A DNA stretch of 64,000 nucleotides from DASVLX01 sp035552275. GTDB lineage: Bacteria > Actinomycetota > Actinomycetes > Mycobacteriales > Pseudonocardiaceae. A model generated the notes under the pieces. It made no database searches. It was not told the DNA's origin and saw nothing but the letters and a program-made list of their open reading frames with translations. The translations under genes were made by a program, and so were the position numbers. Position 1 is the stretch's first letter; each line of letters opens with the position of its first letter. The stretch is from the NCBI GenBank assembly GCA_035552275.1, contig DASZLR010000141.1, positions 1 through 64,000 on the forward strand. Direction: 5' to 3'. Of the stretch, positions 17,411 through 26,020 are shown piece by piece.

Positions 17411-18442
17411 ATGATAGTGAGACTGAGGTCGAAGTCGGTGCTGAGGGGCGCGGCCGCGTTGATGGTGGCCGGAGCGGTGGCCGGTGTGGTGATGCTCGCC
17501 GAGGCAGGACCGGCGTCAGCCGCCAGCCTTTCGCTCAACTGGACCTGTCCGTTCCCACCGTTGGCGGACCAGACGCTGGCCACCAACATTTCGGTGAACC
17601 TGCCGGCGAGTATTCCGGTGAACACGCAGACCGGGGCGATCAACGTCTCGGTCGCCGCGACGGTGCCCGCGACGGCCACCCAGGGCCTGGATCTGGTGGG
17701 CGGCGCGAGCCTGTCGGGCACCGCCTCGGCGGCGGCGACGCTCAACGAGCCGGGCGGCCAGAAGCTCAACATCACGATCCCGATGACCATCCCGAACACG
17801 CCGATCCCGCAGAACGGCACGGCGTTCACCACGAACGCGAGCGGCGCGGCACCGTCGATCCAGTTCGCGACGGCCGGCCAGGGTTCGATCGTGGTCGGCA
17901 ACTCGTTCTCGATGGTCCTGCACATCAAGAACTCCAGCGGCGGCGCCACCAGCCTGCCCGAGCCGTACAACACCAACTGCACCGCGAACTCCGGCCAGAA
18001 CATGCAGCTGTCGACGTTCACGGTGACCGGTGGCGGCGGTGGCGGTACGACCACCACCACGTCAAGCACCGGCACCACGACGACCGGAACATCGAGCACC
18101 GGCACCACGACAACCGGCACCACGACCACCGGAACGTCGACCACGGGCACCAGCACCACGCCGACGACGGGAACCACCGAGTCCACCACCACGGCCGAGT
18201 CGCCGACGTCGACGACCCCGGTGGCGACCACCTCGGTCGCGCCGGTCAGCACGACGTCGACCGCCTACGGCTACGTCAACACGGGCGGCAGCAGCGGATC
18301 CGGCAGCAGCGGGACCGGAAGTCTCGCCTATACCGGTGTTTCCGTGCTGGGACCAGTGATCGCCGGCCTAGTGCTGATCATCGGCGGCGGGACCGCATTG
18401 TTGTTCGCCCGACGCCGCCGCGCCGCCGGGAACAGTCGATGA
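17411..18442 (+). CDS. Cell-wall-anchored paralog F with LAYTG sorting signal
   Basis: A 343-aa protein with ATG 17411 behind CGGAGACAAG. It has a signal peptide (1-37) and an N-domain (about 39-206) almost superimposable on that of D, then a Thr/Gly/Ser linker with GTTTTGTSST units (207-285). In place of the C-domain it ends with SLAYTG (304-309), a hydrophobic segment (311-332) and a basic tail (ARRRRAAGNSR). LAXTG plus hydrophobic plus Arg tail is the class E sortase signal of high-GC actinobacteria, so this member should be covalently fixed to peptidoglycan while A-E are released or held non-covalently. No sortase gene is in the window. It is the last of the tandem array. Confidence 0.85.
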   Translation: MIVRLRSKSVLRGAAALMVAGAVAGVVMLAEAGPASAASLSLNWTCPFPPLADQTLATNISVNLPASIPVNTQTGAINVSVAATVPATATQGLDLVGGASLSGTASAAATLNEPGGQKLNITIPMTIPNTPIPQNGTAFTTNASGAAPSIQFATAGQGSIVVGNSFSMVLHIKNSSGGATSLPEPYNTNCTANSGQNMQLSTFTVTGGGGGGTTTTTSSTGTTTTGTSSTGTTTTGTTTTGTSTTGTSTTPTTGTTESTTTAESPTSTTPVATTSVAPVSTTSTAYGYVNTGGSSGSGSSGTGSLAYTGVSVLGPVIAGLVLIIGGGTALLFARRRRAAGNSR

Positions 18443-18860
18443 GGTGAGGGCCTGGACCGTCGGCCGGATGGCGGAATGCGCGCCGGCCGGCGGTCCCCGG
18501 TCACGGGCCGGGAGTTCATGATCCCGGTTGAGCGACCGACTCCGGTGTCCTGTCACTGCGGTAACAAGAAAACTGTCCAGGCCGAACGTTCCCGCGTGGT
18601 TGGCGGTCAGACCTTGCACCGGGGTTCATACGCCAGTAACGTACCCGCCGGTAACTGCGGTCACATTCGGTTGGTCGTGACAACAGAAGTACTCCGCTGC
18701 CCGCCACACCGCCGTGAAGGGAAAGGTTTTTTGTGAACGTTTCTGTTCGCTTGGCGTCGGGTATCGGCCGAGTCGACGTAAAGCCAGCGTGTAGTCGCCG
18801 CTGGTGATCTCGGAACGCGGGTAATGCCAGCACGGCGGAGTAGCGAGAGCGGGAGGTCTG
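18443..18860 (+). other. Intergenic region between F and the mce operon
   Basis: A hairpin at 18454-18496 (14-bp arms, one mismatch, no T tract) may end F. Two related GTAAC/GTCAC blocks follow (GTCACTGCGGTAAC near 18553 and GGTAACTGCGGTCAC near 18649). They could be sites for the mce regulator, but no clear promoter hexamers stand out. The mkl start has GGGAGG upstream. Confidence 0.4.
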
Positions 18861-20060
18861 ATGGGTGTCGAGGTGGTGGTCGAGGGGTTGACCAAGTCCT
18901 TCGGCCGGCAGACCATCTGGCGGGACGTGAGCCTGACCCTGCCGGCCGGCGAGGTGTCGGTCATGCTCGGCCCGTCGGGAACTGGTAAGTCGGTGTTCCT
19001 GAAGTCGATGATCGGGCTGCTCAAGCCCGAACGCGGCAAGTGCGTCATCGACGGAATCGACACGGTGTCGTGTTCCGAACGTCAGCTCTACGCGACCCGG
19101 AAGCTGTTCGGGGTGCTTTTCCAGGACGGCGCGCTGTTCGGCTCGATGAGCCTTTACGACAATGTGGCCTTTCCGCTGCGGGAGCACACCAGGAAGTCGG
19201 AGTCGGAGATCCGGCGGATCGTGTTCGAGAAGCTGGAGATGGTCGGTCTGGCCGGCACCGAGACGAAACTGCCCGGCGAGATCTCCGGCGGTATGCGCAA
19301 GCGGGCCGGCCTGGCCCGCGCCCTCGTCCTCGATCCGCAGATCATCCTGTGCGACGAGCCGGACTCCGGTCTGGACCCGGTCCGCACGTCCTACATTTCG
19401 CAGACTTTGATTGATTTGAACGCGCAGATCGACGCCACGATTCTCATCGTCACGCACAACATCAATATCGCCCGGACCGTGCCGGACAATCTCGGCATGC
19501 TGTACCGGCGCGAATTGGTGATGTTCGGGCCGCGTGAGGTGCTGCTGACCAGCGAGGAGCCCTCCGTCAAGCAGTTTCTTCGGGGCAGCCGGATCGGCCC
19601 TATTGGAATGTCCGAGGAGAAGGACTCGGCGACTCTGGCCGCCGAGGCCGCGCAGATCGACGCCGGCCACCACGACGGCGGGGTGGAGGATTTCGACGGA
19701 ATCGCGCCGCAGATGCTGCCGACGCCGGGACTGCCCGAGCGGCAGGCGGTGCGGAGGCGCAAAGATCGCGTGATGCGCATGCTGCACACCCTGCCGGCGC
19801 CGGCCCAGCAGGCCATCGTCGAATCGCTGACCCCGGCCGAGGCCCACCGCTACCGGATGGGCGGCGGCGGGACCCTCCCGCACGCCACCGCCACCACGAC
19901 GATGCAGCCGAACGTGCCGCCGACCCGCCCGCCAGCGCCACGGCCCGGTCCGGGCGGTCTGCCCCAGCGGCCCGCGCCGAGCGGCCCACCGGGCAACGAG
20001 AACTGGCCGGTCGGCCGGCCGGTGCCGCCGCGCCGTCCCGGCGAGGGAGGCTGGCGCTAG
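18861..20060 (+). CDS. mceG: Mce transporter ATPase (Mkl/MceG)
   Basis: A 399-aa cytoplasmic ABC ATPase that powers Mce lipid import. The Walker A is GPSGTGKS (37-44); the signature is SGGMRKRAGLARAL; the Walker B is IILCDEPDSGLDP; the H-loop is VTHN. The nucleotide-binding domain ends near residue 260. The rest is unusual: about 60 acidic/Ala residues, then a Pro-rich tail (TRPPAPRPGPGGLPQRP and beyond) up to the stop, which makes it longer than mycobacterial Mkl. Here the ATPase is the first gene of the mce operon, whereas in Mycobacterium tuberculosis it is unlinked. The stop TAG shares one base with the GTG of the next gene. Confidence 0.9.
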   Translation: MGVEVVVEGLTKSFGRQTIWRDVSLTLPAGEVSVMLGPSGTGKSVFLKSMIGLLKPERGKCVIDGIDTVSCSERQLYATRKLFGVLFQDGALFGSMSLYDNVAFPLREHTRKSESEIRRIVFEKLEMVGLAGTETKLPGEISGGMRKRAGLARALVLDPQIILCDEPDSGLDPVRTSYISQTLIDLNAQIDATILIVTHNINIARTVPDNLGMLYRRELVMFGPREVLLTSEEPSVKQFLRGSRIGPIGMSEEKDSATLAAEAAQIDAGHHDGGVEDFDGIAPQMLPTPGLPERQAVRRRKDRVMRMLHTLPAPAQQAIVESLTPAEAHRYRMGGGGTLPHATATTTMQPNVPPTRPPAPRPGPGGLPQRPAPSGPPGNENWPVGRPVPPRRPGEGGWR

Positions 20061-20869
20061 TGGCCACCCCGACCACCCGGCTCAACCTGGACAGCGTGCT
20101 GGCCCTGCCCGGCCGCGCGATGTCCCAGGTCGGCAACCTGTTCGCGCTGGGCGCGAGCGTGATCTGGCTGTCCTTCAAACGGCCGTTCCAACTGCGCGAG
20201 TTCATCGAGCAGTTCTGGTTCATCGCCCGGGTCACGATCCTGCCCACGATGTTCGTGTCGATCCCGTTCGGCGCGATCATCTCGCTGCAACTGGGGTCCC
20301 TGACCACCCAGATCGGCGCCGAGTCGTTCACCGGCGCGGCGAGCGTCCTGGCGATCATCCAGCAGGCCAGCCCGGTGGTCACCGCGCTGCTGGTGGCCGG
20401 CGTCGGCGGCTCGGCGATCTGCGCGGACATCGGCGCCCGCACCATCCGCGAGGAGATCGACGCGATGGAGGTGCTGGGCGTCTCGGCGATCCAGCGCCTG
20501 GTGGTGCCCCGGGTGCTGGCCGCGATGCTGGTCGCGATCCTGCTCAACGGCCTGGTCAGCGTGGTCGGTGTGCTCGGCGGCTACTTCTTCAACGTCGTCC
20601 TGCAGGGCGGCACGCCGGGCGCGTACCTGTCCAGCTTCGCCGCCCTGGCCCAGCTTTCCGACCTGTGGGTCGGCGAGATCAAGGCGGTGATCTTCGGGTT
20701 CATCGCCGGAGTGGTCGCCGCCTATCGCGGCCTGCACCCGGCGGCCGGACCGAAGGGCGTCGGCGACTCGGTGAACCAGTCGGTGGTCATCACCTTCCTG
20801 TTGCTGTTCTTCGTGAACGCGGTGCTCACCGCCGTGTACCTGAAGATCGTTCCACCGAAGGCGGTCTGA
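20060..20869 (+). CDS. yrbEA: Mce permease subunit YrbEA (MlaE family)
   Basis: A 269-aa polytopic membrane protein starting at GTG 20060. It has the MlaE/YrbE pattern: an N-terminal amphipathic region, hydrophobic segments, the signature GARTIREEIDAMEVLGVSAIQRLVVPRVLA (middle of the protein, the ATPase coupling region) and a C-terminal FLLLFFVNAVLTAVYL helix. It pairs with YrbEB to form the inner-membrane permease driven by MceG. It overlaps mceG by one base and is followed after 4 bp by yrbEB, so the genes are co-translated. Confidence 0.9.
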   Translation: MATPTTRLNLDSVLALPGRAMSQVGNLFALGASVIWLSFKRPFQLREFIEQFWFIARVTILPTMFVSIPFGAIISLQLGSLTTQIGAESFTGAASVLAIIQQASPVVTALLVAGVGGSAICADIGARTIREEIDAMEVLGVSAIQRLVVPRVLAAMLVAILLNGLVSVVGVLGGYFFNVVLQGGTPGAYLSSFAALAQLSDLWVGEIKAVIFGFIAGVVAAYRGLHPAAGPKGVGDSVNQSVVITFLLLFFVNAVLTAVYLKIVPPKAV

Positions 20870-20873
20870 TCGA

Positions 20874-21716
20874 ATGAACGTGACGGTGACCGCGCGGCTC
20901 GGCGCCAACCTGGACCGATCGCTGGGCTTCCTGGACCGGCTCGGCGACCAACTGGTGTTCTACGTGCGCGCGCTGGCCTGGACGCCGCGGACGGTGCGCC
21001 GGTACAGCCGCGAGGTGATCCGGCTGCTGGCCGAGGTCAGCTTCGGGTCCGGCGCGCTGGGCGTGATCGGCGGGACCATCGGCGTGATGTTCGGCATCAC
21101 CGCCTTCACCGGCATCGTCGTCGGCATCCAGGGCTACGCCGCGCTGAGCCAGTTGGGCACGGCCGCGTTCACCGGCTTCATCACCGCCTACTTCAACACC
21201 CGGGAGATCGCCCCGCTGACCGCCGGCCTGGCGCTGTCGGCGACCGTCGGCGCCGGCTTCACCGCGCAGCTCGGCGCGATGCGGATCTCCGAGGAGGTCG
21301 ACGCGCTGGAGTCGATGGGCATCCCCAGCCTGCCGTATCTGGTGACCACCCGGATCGTGGCGGGCGCCATCGCGATCATCCCGCTGTACGGCGTCGGCCT
21401 GCTCGTCTCCTACGTCGCCTCCCGCGAGGTGACCGTCCTGATCAACGGGCAGTCGGCCGGCACCTATGACCACTACTTCAACCTGTTCCTGCCACCGGGC
21501 GACGTGGTGCTCTCCTTCCTCAAGGTGCTGATCTTCAGCATCATGGTGATCCTCACGCACTGCTACTACGGCTATCGCGCCACCGGCGGCCCGGCCGGGG
21601 TGGGCGTGGCGGTCGGCAACGCGGTGCGCACCGCCATCGTCACGATCACGGTCACCGACTTCTTCCTGAGCCTGGCGATCTGGGGCGCGACCACGACGGT
21701 CAAGGTGACCGGATGA
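20874..21716 (+). CDS. yrbEB: Mce permease subunit YrbEB (MlaE family)
   Basis: A 280-aa membrane protein, second permease of the Mce transporter. The MlaE signature is visible as GAMRISEEVDALESMGIPSLPYLVTTRIVAG, with flanking hydrophobic segments and a final ITVTDFFLSLAIWG helix. The segment GSGALGVIGGTIGVMFGITAFTGIVVGIQGY is typical of YrbEB. It forms a heterodimer with YrbEA. The stop overlaps the mceA start by 4 bases (ATGA). Confidence 0.9.
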   Translation: MNVTVTARLGANLDRSLGFLDRLGDQLVFYVRALAWTPRTVRRYSREVIRLLAEVSFGSGALGVIGGTIGVMFGITAFTGIVVGIQGYAALSQLGTAAFTGFITAYFNTREIAPLTAGLALSATVGAGFTAQLGAMRISEEVDALESMGIPSLPYLVTTRIVAGAIAIIPLYGVGLLVSYVASREVTVLINGQSAGTYDHYFNLFLPPGDVVLSFLKVLIFSIMVILTHCYYGYRATGGPAGVGVAVGNAVRTAIVTITVTDFFLSLAIWGATTTVKVTG

Positions 21717-22972
21717 GCGCGACCAGCGGAGCCCTGTTCAAAACTCGGCGGCGGATCATCGGCGTCGCGTTCCTGGTCGTGCTCGCGATGCTGATCTGGC
21801 TGTCGATCGCGTTGTACAACAAGCAGTTCGCCCCGGAAGTGATGGTCACGCTGGAAACCAGCAGCACGGGCAACGAACTGCACGACCACGCCGAGGTGAA
21901 GGTGCGCGGCGTGCAGGTCGGCGAGGTCCGGTCGGTGGCCGCCGACGGCGCCAGCGCCCGGATCGAGCTGGCCATCGACCCGGACCAAGTGAACTGGCTG
22001 CCGGCCAACGTCTCCGCGCAGCTGCTGCCGACCACGCTGTTCGGTCCGCGCTACGTCGACCTGTCGCTGCCGTCCACTCCGGACACCCAGCGGCTGGCCA
22101 ACGGCAGCATCATCGGCGAGGACCACTCGGCCAACGCCATCGAGCTGCAGACGGTGCTGAACAACCTGATGAACCTGCTCGAAGCCATCCAGCCGCAGAA
22201 GCTGTCGGTCACGCTGACGGCGGTGGCGCAGGCGCTGGACGGTCGTGGCGTGGAGCTCGGCCACACCATCACGAACCTGAACACGCTGCTGCAGCAGCTC
22301 AATCCGCAGCTGCCGGCCATCGACAACGACATCACCCAGCTGGTGAACGTGGTCAACGGCTACAACAACTCGGCCCCGCAGATCCTGCAGGCGTTCGCCG
22401 ACTTCGCGCAGACCAGCAAGACCATTGTGGACGAGAAGGACAACCTGAACGCGCTGTACACCTCGCTGACCGGCGCGGCGGACGACCTGAACAGCTTCTT
22501 CGCGCAGAACGGCAACAACATCATCCGGCTGTCCGCGGACAGCCGGACCACGCTGCAGACACTGGCGCAGTACTCGCCGGAGATTCCGTGCGTGCTGCGG
22601 CAACTGGTCGCGTTCGAACCGGAGATGGACCGGGTGCTGGGCGCCGGCACCGGCCAGCCCGGCCTGCACGTGAACCTGACCGTGGTGCCCTCGCTGGGCC
22701 ACTACGGCCCGGGTGACTCGCCGGTCTACGACACCGACACCGGCCCGCACTGCCCGGCCGGCACCAGCGCCGATGTGACAGCGAATCCCGCGAATCCCAG
22801 TGTGTCGCAGCTGCGCGACGCCGGTGTCGGAGCGCCGAACTCGCCGATGGAGAACGAGCTCATCAACGAACTGACCGCGCCCGGCCTGGGTGAAGCACCC
22901 TCGTCGCTGCCCGGCTGGAGCAGCCTGCTGCTCGGCCCGATCTACCGCGGATCGGAGGTGACGATCAAATGA
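21713..22972 (+). CDS. mceA: Mce family protein A (lipid-binding MCE subunit)
   Basis: A 419-aa protein: a short basic N-terminus, one membrane anchor (about 16-36, VAFLVVLAMLIWLSIALY), then an extracytoplasmic MCE domain (about 40-120: VKVRGVQVGEVRSV, LLPTTLFGPRYVDL) and a helical region of about 200 residues with LNTLLQQLNPQLPAIDNDIT. It ends with a Cys-containing segment (EIPCVLRQLV ... GPHCPAG). Six Mce subunits form the tunnel that carries lipid from the outer layers to YrbE. Overlapping start and stop codons with both neighbours show tight coupling. Confidence 0.9.
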   Translation: MSATSGALFKTRRRIIGVAFLVVLAMLIWLSIALYNKQFAPEVMVTLETSSTGNELHDHAEVKVRGVQVGEVRSVAADGASARIELAIDPDQVNWLPANVSAQLLPTTLFGPRYVDLSLPSTPDTQRLANGSIIGEDHSANAIELQTVLNNLMNLLEAIQPQKLSVTLTAVAQALDGRGVELGHTITNLNTLLQQLNPQLPAIDNDITQLVNVVNGYNNSAPQILQAFADFAQTSKTIVDEKDNLNALYTSLTGAADDLNSFFAQNGNNIIRLSADSRTTLQTLAQYSPEIPCVLRQLVAFEPEMDRVLGAGTGQPGLHVNLTVVPSLGHYGPGDSPVYDTDTGPHCPAGTSADVTANPANPSVSQLRDAGVGAPNSPMENELINELTAPGLGEAPSSLPGWSSLLLGPIYRGSEVTIK

Positions 22973-23982
22973 AGCGCAAGAGCATCGCCGGCCCGCTGAT
23001 CAAGGCGCTGATCTTCGTCCTCGTGACGCTGGCGGCCACCTCCGTGCTCGCGCTGACCATCGCCAACGTCAACGCGGGCAGCCTGTCCCAGTACAAGGCG
23101 GACTTCACCGACGTCACCGGGCTCAACACCGGTGACGACATCCGGATCGCCGGGGTGCGGATCGGCCAGGTCGACGCGATCAGCGTGGTCAACAAGCGGC
23201 AGGCCGAGGTCACCTTCTCCATCGACGCCACCCGCACCCTGCCGGCGTCGGTGACCGCCGCGGTGATGTACCGGAACCTGTTGGGGCAGCGGTACATCGC
23301 GCTCGGCCAGGGGACCGGGGCGGTGGACGCGACGCTGCCGGTCAACGGCACCATCCCGGTCGCCCAGACCTCACCGCCGCTGGATCTCACCGAGCTGTTC
23401 AACGGCTTCAAGCCGCTGTTCCAGGCGATGTCGCCCAACGACGTCAACCAGCTCTCCAACGAACTGGTCAACGTGTTGCAGGGCGAGGGCGGCACGATCG
23501 ACGGCCTGCTGTCGCACATCTCCTCGCTGACCCAGACGCTGGCCGGCAAGGACCAGGCGATCGGGCAGGTGATCGACAACCTGAACAACGTGCTCAACAC
23601 GGTGAACTCCCGCGACGGCGCGCTGCAGAACATGATCAGCACGTTCCAGCAGCTGGTCTCCGGGCTGGCCGCCGACCGGGTGCCGATCGGCAACGCGGTC
23701 AGCTCGCTGTCCGGCCTCGCCACCAGCACCGCCAATCTGTTGCAGGGCGTCCGGCCGGGACTGCAGCAGGACATCGTCGGGCTGGGCCAGGTGTCGACCA
23801 ACCTGGCTAACAACACCCCGCTGGTGAACCAGTTCCTGCAGAACCTGCCGAACAAGCTCAACGCCATCGGCAAGACGGCGTCCTACGGCTCGTGGCTGAA
23901 CCTGTACCTGTGTGAAGCGACGGTGACCAACGTCAGTCCGCCGGCGCCCGGTGTTCCGGACAACCAGCCGAGGTGCCACTGA
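22969..23982 (+). CDS. mceB: Mce family protein B
   Basis: A 337-aa MCE subunit: N-terminal anchor (LIKALIFVLVTLAATSVLAL), MCE domain (YKADFTDVTGLNTGDDIRIAGVRIGQV ... MYRNLLGQRYIALGQG), then a helical needle region (VIDNLNNVLNTVNSRDGALQ) and a C-terminal YGSWLNLYLCEATV segment, which is usual for MceB. It starts at ATG 22969 overlapping the mceA stop, and its stop shares one base with mceC. Confidence 0.9.
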   Translation: MKRKSIAGPLIKALIFVLVTLAATSVLALTIANVNAGSLSQYKADFTDVTGLNTGDDIRIAGVRIGQVDAISVVNKRQAEVTFSIDATRTLPASVTAAVMYRNLLGQRYIALGQGTGAVDATLPVNGTIPVAQTSPPLDLTELFNGFKPLFQAMSPNDVNQLSNELVNVLQGEGGTIDGLLSHISSLTQTLAGKDQAIGQVIDNLNNVLNTVNSRDGALQNMISTFQQLVSGLAADRVPIGNAVSSLSGLATSTANLLQGVRPGLQQDIVGLGQVSTNLANNTPLVNQFLQNLPNKLNAIGKTASYGSWLNLYLCEATVTNVSPPAPGVPDNQPRCH

Positions 23983-24962
23983 TGAAACCGATCCGGGAGC
24001 GCAATCCGATCTGGGTCGGCGTGGCCGGCCTGGCGATCATGCTCGTCATCGGGCTGCTGGTGTACTTCGCCGACGACCTGCCGCTGATCGGCGGCGGCAC
24101 CACCTACACCGCCGAGTTCACCGAGGCGGCCGGCCTCGTCTCCGGCAACGACGTGACGGTGGCCGGCGTGCGGGTGGGCAACGTGACCGGGGTGAGCCTG
24201 GACGGCGACCACGTGAAGGTCTCCTTCCGGGTCGACAACGCCTGGATCGGCAACACCAGCACGGCGTCCATCGAGATCAAGACGCTGCTGGGGGAGAAGT
24301 ACCTCGCGCTCGACCCCCTCGGACCCAGCACCCAGGACCCGGGCCAGACCATCCCGGTCAGCCGCACCATCTCGCCGTATGACGTCACCTCGGCGTTCAA
24401 CGACCTGTCCACCACCGTCGGGCAGATCGACACCTCGCAACTGGCGAACGGCTTCGAGGCGGTGGCCAGCGCGTTCGGCACCAGCGCGCCGGACATCCGA
24501 GGCGCCCTGGACGGGTTGTCCTCGCTGTCCGAGACGATCTCCTCGCGGGACAACCAGCTCGCCCAGCTGCTGTCCAACTCGCAGAAGATCACCCAGCAGG
24601 TGGCCAACGACAACACCCAGTTCCAGAGTCTGCTCACGGACGGCAACCTGCTGCTGGCCGAACTGCAACAGCGCAAGGACGCGATCAACGCGCTGCTGTC
24701 CAGCTCGGTGCAGCTCGGTCAGCAGATCTCCGGACTGGTGCAGGACAACAACGCCACGCTCGCGCCGACGCTGGCCGAACTGGACCAGGTGACGAACGTC
24801 TTGCAGCAGAACCAGAACAACCTCAACCAGGCGCTCGCGCTCATCGGCCCGTACTACCGGCTGCTGGGCAACACGCTCGGCAATGGACGGTGGATGGACG
24901 CCTACCTGTGCGGGCTGGTCTCGACCAACGGCTCCTGCATGCCGCCGAAGGTGGGTGGCTGA
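23982..24962 (+). CDS. mceC: Mce family protein C
   Basis: 326 aa from ATG 23982, which shares a base with the mceB stop; an upstream in-frame ATG at 23973 lies inside mceB and is less likely. Anchor (VGVAGLAIMLVIGLLVYFA), MCE domain (YTAEFTEAAGLVSGNDVTVAGVRVGNVTGV ... IKTLLGEKYLALDP), helical region with NNLNQALALIGPYYRLLGN and a final WMDAYLCGL segment. All features are as expected for this subunit; it lacks the long Pro-rich C-terminal tail seen in some MceC proteins. Confidence 0.9.
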   Translation: MKPIRERNPIWVGVAGLAIMLVIGLLVYFADDLPLIGGGTTYTAEFTEAAGLVSGNDVTVAGVRVGNVTGVSLDGDHVKVSFRVDNAWIGNTSTASIEIKTLLGEKYLALDPLGPSTQDPGQTIPVSRTISPYDVTSAFNDLSTTVGQIDTSQLANGFEAVASAFGTSAPDIRGALDGLSSLSETISSRDNQLAQLLSNSQKITQQVANDNTQFQSLLTDGNLLLAELQQRKDAINALLSSSVQLGQQISGLVQDNNATLAPTLAELDQVTNVLQQNQNNLNQALALIGPYYRLLGNTLGNGRWMDAYLCGLVSTNGSCMPPKVGG

Positions 24963-26020
24963 TGTTCCAGACCAGGTTCTCCCGCCGGCTGGCCGGCATC
25001 GGCGCGATCGTGTTCGCGCTGCTGCTGGTGGTCGCCGGATCGCTGTGGTGGATCTTCCGGGACTACGGCGCCAAGCAGATCACCGCGTACTTCAATGAGG
25101 CCGTCGGCGTCTACGCCGGATCGGACGTGCGCATCCTCGGCGTCGCGATCGGCACGATCGACTCGGTCACCCCGGACGGCCAGCTGGTCAAGGTGACCAT
25201 GACGGTCAACGGCGGCATCCAGGTGCCGGCCGACGCCGAGGCGCTGGTCGTCTCGCCGAGCGTGGTCAGCGACCGGTACATCCAGCTCGCCCCGGCCTTC
25301 ACCGGCGGTCCGCAGATCACCGACGGCGCGGTGATCCCGGTCAGCCGCACCGAGACCCCGGTGGAGATCGACCAGCTCTACCAGAGCCTGGACAAGCTGA
25401 CCACCGCGCTGGGTCCCAACGGCGCCAACAAGAACGGCGCGCTGTCGGACATCATCAACGCCGGCGCGGCCAACCTGCAGGGCAACGGCCAGGCGCTGGG
25501 CAACATGATCCAGCAGCTCGGCGCGGCCACCCGCACGCTGTCCGGCTCGCAGAAGGACCTGTTCGGCACCATCGACAACCTGGCCCAGTTCACCCAGATG
25601 CTGTCCAACAACGACAGTCAGGTGCGCGGCGCCGAGGACCAGCTCGCCTCGGTGACCCAGTTCCTGTCCGACGACCGGCAGAATCTCGGCGCGGCGCTCA
25701 ACGAGCTGGCCAGCGCCCTGGGCCAGGTGCAGACCTTCATCCAGGACAACGAGGGCCGACTGAAGTCCAATGTGGACAAGCTGGCGGCGATCAGTCAGAT
25801 CCTGGTGAACCAGCGGGCCTCGTTGGCCCAGGCGCTGGACGCCGGTCCGCTGGCCATCTCCAACCTGCTCAACGCCTACGACCCGGCGCACGGCACCCTG
25901 GACGGCCGCGGCGACATCAACGAGTACAGCATGGGACCGGCCGGCGCGAACGCGCAGTCCGCGCCGATGCTGGGGCTGCCCACCGCCGGCGGCTCGGGCA
26001 GCAGCGGAGGGGGTCAGTGA
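24962..26020 (+). CDS. mceD: Mce family protein D
   Basis: 352 aa from ATG 24962 (TGATG overlap with mceC); the frame upstream of this is inside mceC. Anchor (LAGIGAIVFALLLVVAGSLWWIF), MCE domain (ITAYFNEAVGVYAGSDVRILGVAIGTIDSV ... VVSPSVVSDRYIQLAP), helical region and a Gly/Ser-rich end (GGSGSSGGGQ). The VSDRYIQLAP block is the usual MceD variant. It overlaps mceE by one base. Confidence 0.9.
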   Translation: MFQTRFSRRLAGIGAIVFALLLVVAGSLWWIFRDYGAKQITAYFNEAVGVYAGSDVRILGVAIGTIDSVTPDGQLVKVTMTVNGGIQVPADAEALVVSPSVVSDRYIQLAPAFTGGPQITDGAVIPVSRTETPVEIDQLYQSLDKLTTALGPNGANKNGALSDIINAGAANLQGNGQALGNMIQQLGAATRTLSGSQKDLFGTIDNLAQFTQMLSNNDSQVRGAEDQLASVTQFLSDDRQNLGAALNELASALGQVQTFIQDNEGRLKSNVDKLAAISQILVNQRASLAQALDAGPLAISNLLNAYDPAHGTLDGRGDINEYSMGPAGANAQSAPMLGLPTAGGSGSSGGGQ

